Shown piece by piece: positions 55,326 through 64,000 of a stretch of DNA of 64,000 bases; within the stretch, counting starts at the first letter, position 1, and each line of letters starts with the position of its first letter. The stretch is from Setomelanomma holmii (lineage: Eukaryota > Ascomycota > Dothideomycetes > Pleosporales > Phaeosphaeriaceae), in assembly GCA_010015745.1 (NCBI GenBank), contig ML978154.1, positions 396,668 to 460,667 of the forward strand. Reading direction: 5' to 3'. Both the position numbers and the translations under genes were made by a program. The notes below the pieces were generated by a model, which was not told where the DNA came from, ran no database searches, and saw only the letters and a list, made by a program, of their open reading frames with translations.

Positions 55326-57801
55326 TCAAGAGAGGCGCAGGCGCTTCATGCCGTGGAAGCCATCGATGAGTCCAGAAACATCTACATCGACGCCCGCGAC
55401 GCCCGCGACGCCATTGCGCTTGGTCTTTCGCTTGTTCCATATGTCTTGAAGCCATTCGTGAGCCACTTCGATCTCAATCGGACCGGGACAGAGCGGGAGC
55501 TTCTGGCGGAGTTCGCGCTCATATTTCCGAATCTCTTCTTGACATTGAATCTCCTTGGCCATGCGCCCGAGGATCTTCCTCGCTAATTCGTTGTCCACGC
55601 CCACAATGGCCAGAAGATGATCAATGTCAACCCTAGCTTCGTCCGTGGTCAACTGAACGAACTTGTGGAAATATTGGCGCTTGTAGACTTCAAGTGCGAC
55701 GTCGACGGGATGCGCAAGACCACCGAGGTCTTCAATGATGATGAGGGGAGCCTCGGTGTAGTTCCAACAGTCCACTGTATTGATGGTGTTGCGATGATAC
55801 AGCTGGACGTCAAGAATGTGAACCTTAGTCGCGCCGAGTGTGACCGCGTTCTGCAAATCCTGCCGTAAGCCCTTGACGTCCAAGCTCGAGTTGAAGACCG
55901 GATTTATAGACTGTAGGTCCACATGCTTTGCCTCTTCCTTCTTTACACGAATGCGAGCAAAGAAAGTATGTACTTGTCCAAGACGCAGGCAAGGTACGTC
56001 TTTCTGACCGAAGCATTCAATGATGTCACAGCCCTCTCTAGCACGAAGGTCAATGGAGAGATCAGTGAGTTCGCCCATAGGGGCTTTAGAGCGTGCGTTC
56101 TTGAGGATGCGCTTGATGCGGCCAGGTACGGATTGGTAGAATCTCCAATTGCTGACGAATACGTTCTTACAGCACCTCTCATAGCACACTGCGTCTTGAC
56201 TTGCAGGCTCGCGACGGTACGGTAAAGCTGCAGGATTGATGCGGTGGATATAAAGATCTGGGAACGTCTGCGATACGTCGTGGAGGATATGAGCTGCGGG
56301 TGACAACAAGATGACGTGAGTGCGACCTAACTTGAGTTCTGCACCCTCCAGAGACCTCGCCACACCAAGTATGACATCGGTCATGGATGGATTCGGGCGT
56401 GCTGGTTGCCAGGTTTGCGTACTATATCGACAGATGCCCACAGTCAAATCCTGTATGGTGTCATGAGAGTCTGTGCTGAAAGGCTGAATCGGGTAGTGCA
56501 GCTCAGGCTTGTTGCCAGTGACAGTATTGTGCGTACAATGCGTGGTGTAGAGCGCGAGACGATCACCACGGCTAAGATGGTAGAGAGCCCCATTGACTGC
56601 CTCCGTGGCTTGCTCAAGACACTCTCTTGTGACATAATAACTTCGTCGGCAGTTTAGCAGCTAAACAGGCCAAGAGTCGGTAGTATCACATACCCATTGT
56701 CTACCACGAAAATGACATCGACTGTAGTGTTCTTGAGAGCCTGGCGGTTGTGAAGCACACCTTCAACTTCGACCGCGATGCTGATATTTTGCAGGTCATC
56801 GCTGAGTCTCTTGGCTTCGGGAAAAATCCTGATTGCCGCTCTTAGCGTCGAAGGCAAAGCTGCGTCCTCTGGATCGTCAAGTTCATGCGAGTCGAGATCT
56901 TCTGCCGGACACGGAAGCCGTTTCGCCATGCGGTCCATCATCGCCCGAAGACGTGTGCCGCTATCTAAATCAGCTTGGCCATATAAAGGGACGGCTTCGC
57001 CACGTACTTGTGGGCATGCCTTTTCAGATATGCTTCTACAGCCTTGTCACTTGGCTCCTCCAAGACTTCGCATACATTGATATCATCGGGACTGAAATGC
57101 AGTGCTGTGGTGGTCGGTGATGTGGTCTCAGACGTGTCAGCGGTACCGGCACTCGTCTCACCAGTCGGAGTTCGGCGGAGACGAGGAAAGCCGTCAGTGA
57201 AAAGTCGTAGACGTGAAGGACGTCTCTGTGTCCTGACATCGGAGTGGCCGTCCGTGCGATTGATGGTGTACTCTTGACCTCGTCTCGCCGTTGCAGATCT
57301 AACGCGACCATCGCGATTGGCAAGGTCCGTGGTATTTGTGTACTCGTGTGGGATAGCAGTGTCGAATGAGGGCCAAGGCGTAGTGTTTGCTTCCTCTTGG
57401 CTACCGTTGCGCGATTTGGACGGTGGATCGCCCATACTCGAAACAGATGCTGATGAGCGGCTGTTCCTGTTCTTGCGCACGGTCAAAGGTTGATCGCTAG
57501 GAGCACGGCTCAGAGGTAATGGTGTCGCGCTCCACGTTGGAAGTGCACTGCACGAGCTTGCCCAGTCCAGAACAGAGGATTGTGGGCTATGATTGGGTGG
57601 AAGCTCCCATATGTTGCTCTTGATCTCGTTGATGATGTCGTCTAGTGGACCGTGGGATCGATGATTGTGAGCGTTAGTTGACTTGCGGAGCAGCCGCCTT
57701 CGGATAGTCGTCCTGCGCGGTTTTTTGTGTATATGTAGCGGAGGCGGACAGAGCGTGGTGGGATGTGGTAGCCAAAAGTTTCCAACCGCTGCGGAGGCCA
57801 T
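55326..57801 (-). CDS. Unknown 791-aa protein with a vWA-like core
   Basis: Exons 57008-57801, 56694-56960 and 55326-56640 join in frame. Borders: GTACGT to GATAG (47 nt) and GTATGT to CGAAG (53 nt). Residues 1-240 are Ser/Thr/Arg-rich and probably disordered. The middle (TTVDVIFVVDNG, then ATEAVNGALYHLSRGDRLAL, later GRTHVILLSPAAHIL) reads like a von Willebrand A-type fold, but the metal-site serines are not in place (D-N-G instead of D-x-S-x-S). The C-terminal part has LIIIEDLGG, a helical stretch and a coiled-coil-like end. Function unknown; the vWA assignment is tentative. Confidence 0.65.
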
Positions 57802-58236
57802 CTTGACGCGTTGAGGTGAAAACGAACAGGCTGCGTGACCGCGTCGCGTTTGCCTTGATCCCGACTATTTCGAGGCCGATGAAAAGATGCACAGTCGTTT
57901 GGGCTGCTGGCTAGTCGAGCAAAGATAGGAAAGGATACTTTGGAGCAATTCTGGATGGTATGGACTAACGGATATATGCATCGCAATACTCATGGTTATA
58001 AAAAGAGACATCGGACAGACGTGTTGGGTGAGAGCAGGCAATGGACACATGGAAGGGAGCTGCTCGCACTCAGGCACGAAAGCGGCGTTCAGACGCGCAA
58101 AAGGGAAGCACGTGGCGCGACTTCCTTCTCATTCCCATCACGCCTTCCGTTTGGCAGTGACGATACATACTTCGCAGAGCACCGCACACCACTCGACTTC
58201 CTCTCGACTTTCCTCAACATCACGGAACCTGTGATA
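57802..58236. other. Intergenic
   Basis: About 435 bp between two minus-strand genes, containing the promoter of the unknown 791-aa gene. A 106-codon frame on the + strand has no recognisable content. Confidence 0.4.
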
Positions 58237-59363
58237 TTATGCCTCTGCACTTTGAAGTGATGTAGCTTCCAGCTGCTGCTTCACTTTCTCCATGGTCTCG
58301 CTGTCGCTGTCCCTGAAGCGAATCTGCCAATGTTAGCAATGGTGGGGCTTCATTAGTAGAACCTCTCTCACAATGTCTTCTCCGGCACCAACGCTGAACA
58401 GGACAGGCTCAGACAAGCTGGCTTTCACAGCCTTCCTCACACGATCCTCCCATACGCCTTCCCAGTTCCATTCTCCAGGCCGACGATTTCGGCCCAGCGC
58501 TGTGGCTTCTCCTGGCTGTTCAGACGAAGACTCATTCGCGTCTGTGATATTCGACTGCTGAGCTCGCAAGATGGGAGCTCTGTACGTCCGCCAAGCATGA
58601 TAAGCCCCAGGGTTTGCTGCCACCTCCAGCGGGAGTGCATCGAGAATCGACTTTTCGCTGAATGTGGACCGTATATACTCCAGTATCGTCACGATGGAAA
58701 TGTCTGGTGCCGCGAGTTGTTCTCCGGAAATTGCTGTAGTACCAGCATTGGCAATCGAAAGTACGGGAGTCTCACTCCTGGCGGGACTGCCCACGGAAGA
58801 ACCACTGACCTCCCGCGAACTCGCTACATATCTCTGAGCCCGCCCAAACCAATGTGGAAAGCCATGCCGGAGACTGAAGCCGCCCGGCGGCAACCTTTCC
58901 TCATCGGTGGCACTTACAGTGTCAGTATCCAGCGATCCAGTCGTGTACGTGTATGTCGTGAGAGGCGTCAGTAGCGGATGGAACACATCGGTGGAAAAGG
59001 TCACGAGGGGTGGCAAAGTGGGATAGCTGGACGGAAAAGAGATTTGGAAGCGTAGGACAGCAGGTGCATATGGTCCTGTCAAAAGTGAATACGCGTCGAA
59101 GCGAGAATGGCTCGATGACATTGCTCAAGCGTGCCAAGCCGAGCCTGAGGCCATTACATTACCTCGTCTGACAAAGATGACGCCTACCCAGAGTGACGGA
59201 TCGGCTGGCGTGATGCTCACGAAGACGCCCTCAAGTCTTGCGCAACGAAGGCTAGAGCTGTGTGCTGTCAGGCAGTGTGGATCAAATCTTGGAAGTTGAC
59301 GAACAACTCGACAAATAACTGTTGCTTCCGGAAAGACGGGAGTGACGGTAGCGTGCCCGGCAT
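58237..59363 (-). CDS. UBC-fold protein without catalytic cysteine (AKTIP/FTS-like E2 variant)
   Basis: Four exons: 59305-59363, 59163-59257, 58372-59075 and 58237-58323, 314 aa. The splices restore the E2-variant core: QQLFVEFSSLR, GVFVSITPADPSLWVGVIFV, RRGPYAPAVLRFQISFP, YPTLPPLVTFSTDVFHPLL. Where an active E2 has its cysteine, about 10 residues after the HP, there is TPLTTYTYTTG; the only Cys of the protein is near residue 25. AKTIP/Fused-toes proteins share this loss and act with Hook proteins in vesicle and dynein-linked transport; in Aspergillus the FTS homologue belongs to the early-endosome Hook complex. The first donor (GTTCGT) is unusual and is the weakest point of the model. An ATG at 59121 lies inside the second intron and should not be used as start. 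Confidence 0.8.
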
Positions 59364-62292
59364 CTCGTGTCGTCTTCTTGTGGTTGTGCAGTATGAAACG
59401 TCAGATCGACCGACGACCACATGTCGCTTCGAGATACCCGCGCGCTAGTACCATTCGTGGTTAGCTGATCTGCAGGGGTTCTCCATCGGTGGTGCCTGCC
59501 CTCTTGCGCGCAGACTTGCGCCCTCACCTCTGACTACAAGTCGTCTCCAACGGTCTCATCGTCAAGGAGATGAGCGCAGAAGCATCACGAGGACACGCGA
59601 CACCGGCGCTCCGCTCGACGTGGGTCATTCTTACACGCAGGCTCGCAAAGCGACTGGTCGGAATTGGCGTCCGACTAAGCTCATCATGTACACGAATGCA
59701 CCACCGGAGCTTATCGTCACGATAATTGACCTGGTCCGTCGCCCGCAAAGGACAACATGCTGTCCCATATCGTGGGCTCTCTACGTCCTTTTGACGGCGA
59801 TGCGTCTTCACGCGGACTGACCGGATGACGACGTGCTCCACGTACAGCATCAGGCTATCGACTTTGCGATCCACTTGACCCGAATGTCTGTCACGACGAC
59901 ATTTCAGTGGTCAAGAGTCTCACGATAGAGGGCCGGTGACCGCGCTGTACTCATGCAGTCGAGTCACATCTTCACCGGAGGGGTCCTCGAAATTGCGATG
60001 CCCATTGTTGACCGCGCATTCGACCCAGGTCCACGAACACAGCCTGTCAACGTCAGGATCTTGCAGTGGTTGCTGTGCCACAGGCTTGCATATAAGCCGC
60101 CCGGCTGTCGTGCGAATGTGTGCTTGCAAGGTGCGCTGGCTCCAGTAAAGAGGAACCGGGATGGGCCCAGAGCTTGCATCACCGTTACAGACGCGGGTGC
60201 GGAAAAGGCAGCACTGACGTCTAATTTGAGATATGTAAGGCGTCTGTAAGGAGATCGGAGAAAATCGTGCCCACGCCGCCGGGTCGGCGAGGATCCTCGT
60301 CTCGTGTCTGCCCATGATTTCACAAAATTCCCATAACTTCCTGGCGCGGACCAGCATGTACCGGCGCAAGCGTGTATATGCAACTGCACATTGATGTACG
60401 GCATGCGTACGCGAGCAGAGGCAGCGAGTGCCCCTATCAAAGGTTTGGGGAGGAGCAATGTACGCATGCACTAGAAGACACTAAGAATCTCGCGTCGAAA
60501 GTCTCGTGTTTCCATCCTGCAGCCATCCTGGCCCGGCCAATCGAGTTCAGCCTTACGTCTACACCGCCGCAGTCTGCCCAGGTCGAAACAACCGTTATGC
60601 TTTGCAAGCCATTGCAGCGCTACTGCGACAGCTCAGCTCGCGACACGCGACGGAAGTACTCCCGAGTAGAGCTAAGCCGCCCACAAGACGTTACGGACGA
60701 GTGCTGGCAAACGCTGCCCAAGCATAACGGGTACGTCGTCGCAGATGGGCGCAGGAGACGGTCAGCTGACGGGTCTCTGGGGCGTTCAAGGTTCCAAATG
60801 GGCTGATTACTGATGACGGCGCACCGGCAGTGACAGAAGCGCATCCAAGCCACTTCCTGACTCCTGCGACGTCGGTTGGGTACAAGGTCGCAGAAGTTTC
60901 GAAAGCGCGCTGACTGCGCACGGTCGCATGGAGATGATACCTGGGGCAGCAAATTAATCGCCGTCATTGTGCCAGGGAGCGATCTGAGGAATGCGAAACG
61001 AGCTTAATCGTGCTCCGGGCCACGCGAGTCGTGTCTTCAAGGCGCTGACGAACGCGTGTTACGCACTGTTAATTTTTTTTACAGCAAGGCGACGCCATTG
61101 AACAACAATGCTGCGTGACGGAGGGCAACGAACAGGCGTCGTCCAAGTCACTGCTTCTAGAGAGTGCCGCACACCGCCATTCATGAGCTTTGCCGAAAGA
61201 ATGGAGGTATCATTGCTCATCACAGATCTAAGAGCATCCGATCCTTGCTGGGCTGCCAGGGCTGCGCTTCTGGAAACTCTGCGTCCTGATCACTCTTGAC
61301 TCGCCGTACAGAAACCACGTTGTCACACGGAAGCCCCCTGACAAGGCCTCACATCAGTGAAATTTGGCACCCACGCCGGAACTGTGTCCTATGGCCGCGC
61401 GGGGAACGTCGATAGCTTCCGCCCTGCCTATTGAGGCGAGTGGTCTCAGCGGACGACAGCCGGAAGGTCGGCCTGCGCTAGCGAGCCAGGGTTACCCGTC
61501 AAAGCGCTGCGTTTGGGCAGACGAACCGTCCCCCCGGGAGTCTGCGCTAAAGTCCAATGCAGCCAGCATGCGTTGATCGCTGCGTGGGCAGGGATCCCTC
61601 GCGAGCGACATGTCATGGCACGTCTTAAATTCTCAACGCTCCTGCGACTTTCTGGGCCGCCTTACCCACTTCCGTCTAGCTTGGCCATGTCGTGGGTTCC
61701 ATCCATACCCGGTTTTGGTTTTGTACGAGAAGAAAGCTTCTGAAGCCCTGGCCTTTTCAGGGGTTGCTGGGCGATTGCTGCTCTTGGGCACAGCAGTTGT
61801 TCTTCCCTTCCGGTGACCTGGAGTCACCAAATGGCATGAAGCTAGCAGCAATTTGCTCGTCAGCACAGCTCCGGTCGCTTATCGGCAGACTCCATGGCTT
61901 TGTTTCGTCGAGCCGTAGCATCGTGGCTCCGCTCTCATTTGGCATTTGCTGGTCCTTCCGCTCAGCGCTGTGACTATCCGCCCACACTACGTACCCAACC
62001 CACTACCATACCACAGTGTGCTCCCCGCCGCTACGACCCCTGTCTGTCCAGCGGGCCATCCGCGTTCAGGACGCCACTTAAATCTTGCTCGCTGCTATAT
62101 ATCCTGTGACGCTCGCATCCTTGGACAAACTGACTCCTCCACAATCCTGGAGATACTAAGCTGTCGCAAGTTTGCACATGTCTTATTTGTCTCAACTAGT
62201 ATCCTCCTCAAATATCCACTGCTCCCTCCATCCATAGTATCACTCACTCTTTCGACCCTTGGTGTCCTTGTCGACCTTCACACTCAACAGTA
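59364..62292. other. Long gene-free divergent interval
   Basis: About 2.9 kb between the E2 variant (-) and the transporter (+). Overlapping open frames of 60-183 codons on both strands have no domain and no consistent splice joins. An eight-T run followed by ACAG is at 61074-61085. The last 200 bp before the transporter ATG is C/T-rich with TCACTC and CAACAG words, a typical fungal leader. Confidence 0.45.
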
Positions 62293-64000
62293 ATGGCTCG
62301 ATACGGTCGAGGCTCTGCCATGAGCAGAGACAACACACCTTTTCCAACGAGACAAATGGCGGTGTTAGGTAGGTCGCTATCCTTGTTCAGGGTACTCCTT
62401 CAATACTGATTGCACTAGCGCTTTGTCGGATCTGCGAACCGATCGCCTTCATGTCCATCTTTCCCTACGCATACTACATGATCCAAGACTTCGGCTTCCA
62501 AAAAGAGAGTGAAATTTCTATGCGTGTGGGCATGGTCACATCTGCCTTCGCATTTGCGGAGTGCATCAGTGGTATCTTCTGGGGCCGTTTGAGCGACCGG
62601 ATTGGCCGGAAAAAGGTCCTGCTTGGAGGTCTGTTTGGCACGGGACTGAGCATGATTCTTTTTGGGTTCGCAAGCAGCTTGCCAATGGCACTTATCGCTC
62701 GGGCTCTCGGAGGTTTGCTGAATGGGTGAGGTCATCGCGCCAAAATAGCGTCTGAGCACTTGCTAACCGAATATGCAGGAACATCGGCGTTCTTCAGACC
62801 ACGGTTGCGGAGTTGATCACTGTTGAAAAGCACCAGCGTAAGTTTGCGGTAATGAACTTTTCGTCGATCCAAAGCTAACTTTTCATAGCGCGCGCCTATT
62901 CCATCATGCCTTTCATCTGGTGTCTCGGGTAGGTCGTCCCCTGAGCACGATATCTCGTATGCGGCTGACCGCTTTTTCGCAGGACCATCGTTGGCGGATG
63001 TCTTGGCGGTGTCCTCGCACGCCCTGCCCTAGCATGGCCGGACGTATTCCGAGAAACCATTTTCGAGACTTACCCATATCTCCTTCCTAACCTTTTCTGC
63101 ACCGCCGTGGTCCTCTTCGGATTGACTGTTGGCATTCTTTTCTTGGAAGAAACGCATGAAGACCGCAAGTATGACCGGGATTGTGGACGCGAAGCGGGGA
63201 GGTGGATCATGCGCAAACTTTGGAGGCGAGATGCAGATGCAGACTTTAGTGACAAGGATGCATCGCTTGACGAGATGAACCCCATGCTCGACGACAACGA
63301 CGCCAGTGCACCGGCATATCAAAGCACATCAAGCTCGCCAACACTGTGCAGCACCCGAACCTCGATTTCTGAGCCGCCGTCCTTTGATCTGAATAAGGAA
63401 GCTCAGTCAGCACCAAATGTCCGAGAGGCATTCTCTAAACAAGTGTGCCTGAACATCGTCTGCGTTGGTATACTCGCCTTGTGAGTAGTTTCATGCCGGT
63501 ACACAACATTGACTAATTTGCGACGCAGCCATACAATTTCCTTGGAGCAGTTGCTACCGCTCCTCATGTCCAAGAATCCACCACAGGAGGGTACAACACA
63601 TCTTCCATTCCACTTTACCGGAGGTTTTGGCTGGTCGACACAAACGAATGGAGCATTCCTAGCTACACAAGGAGTGCTGCAGATGTTCGCTCAAATCATC
63701 GTCTTCCCTTGGCTCAACAAGAAGCTGGGTAGTCTACGTACATTCTGGATCACGCTCTGCCTTTACCCACTCCTCTACGTTCTCGCACCATACCTGGCAC
63801 TTCTTCCGAAGAGCCTGCGCATTCCTGGCCTGATGATTCTGCTCGTTGGCAAAGTCACATTCCAATCGCTTTCTTACCCGTCACTCAACATTATCTTGGC
63901 CAACTCCTCTCCTTCCAAACGGGTACTGGGTACTTTAAATGGAGCGGCAGCATCCTCCGCAAGTGTTTGCCGTGGATTTGGTCCAACCTTGTCTGGCCTC
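62293..64000 (+). CDS. MFS transporter, incomplete at the right edge
   Basis: Exons 62293-62368, 62419-62725, 62779-62837, 62889-62928, 62983-63480 and 63529 to beyond the edge, all GT-AG, about 484 residues seen. MFS motif A is clear (GRLSDRIGRKKVLLGG, in the loop after span 2). The N-terminal half has six spans, then a 120-residue acidic cytosolic loop (DADADFSDKDASLDEMNPML), then the second half begins HTISLEQLLPLLM. The pattern fits the fungal MFS group related to plant ZIFL transporters and yeast YCR023C. The substrate is unknown. About two to three spans and the stop lie outside the window. Confidence 0.9.

Noticed and set aside
58372..59121. Start of the E2 variant at ATG 59121
   Set aside because: This ATG lies inside the intron 59076-59162; using it loses the conserved VSITPADPSLWVGVIFVRRG segment encoded upstream.
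59920..60471. 183-codon minus-strand frame
   Set aside because: Overlaps a 167-codon frame in another register and several + strand frames; no motif, no splice partner.

Overview
The window looks like a chromosome segment of a filamentous ascomycete (Pezizomycotina, most likely a dothideomycete; the class is inference). Reasons: intron-poor genes with 43-105 nt GT-AG introns and CTAAC/CTGAC-like branch points, two HET-domain genes, a cutinase, a Fun_TF-type regulator and a SLIP-GC-like GTPase, families concentrated in filamentous fungi. No transposon ORF, rRNA gene, tRNA gene or CRISPR array was recognised.

Layout. 0.6-1.3 kb: RAD6/UBC2 E2 (-). 1.9-4.0 kb: choline sulfatase (-). 4.0-7.8 kb: gene-free DNA with a 26-bp minisatellite. 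7.8-11.4 kb: Hul5-like HECT E3 (-). 12.5-13.8 kb: two small convergent single-membrane-span proteins. 14.6-20.1 kb: a cutinase (-) between two decayed HET-domain genes. 20.9-24.7 kb: an unknown membrane protein and an Mss116-like mitochondrial DEAD-box helicase. 24.9-30.2 kb: flavin monooxygenase (-), FAD amine-oxidase-fold protein (+) and SAM methyltransferase (+), a possible small metabolic group. 30.6-33.2 kb: three tandem RING-finger genes, the first frameshifted. 33.8-42.4 kb: a small unknown gene, then a run of interrupted genes (Fun_TF regulator, GNAT acetyltransferase, SLIP-GC-like GTPase). 42.4-45.9 kb: a U6 snRNA gene (-), a diverged inverted U6 copy (+) and a B-box-like element between them. 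45.9-53.4 kb: MTG2/Obg GTPase (-), an SDR (+) and a large mucin-like membrane protein (+). 55.3-59.4 kb: an unknown 791-aa protein (-) and a UBC-fold protein without catalytic cysteine (-). 62.3-64 kb: an MFS transporter (+) running off the right edge.

Themes. (1) Ubiquitin genes are frequent: an E2, a HECT E3, three RING proteins and an AKTIP-like E2 variant. (2) Housekeeping genes are intact, whereas accessory families (HET, TF, GNAT, GTPase, one RING) carry nonsense codons or frameshifts. Several stops are explainable by C-to-T or G-to-A transitions, and three frameshifts sit in G runs, so assembly error must be separated from true decay. (3) The U6 locus has a TATA element, a T-run terminator and a downstream B-box-like hairpin. 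Spliced coordinates were built by hand from reading frame, splice consensus and remembered family conservation; no alignment or search was run.
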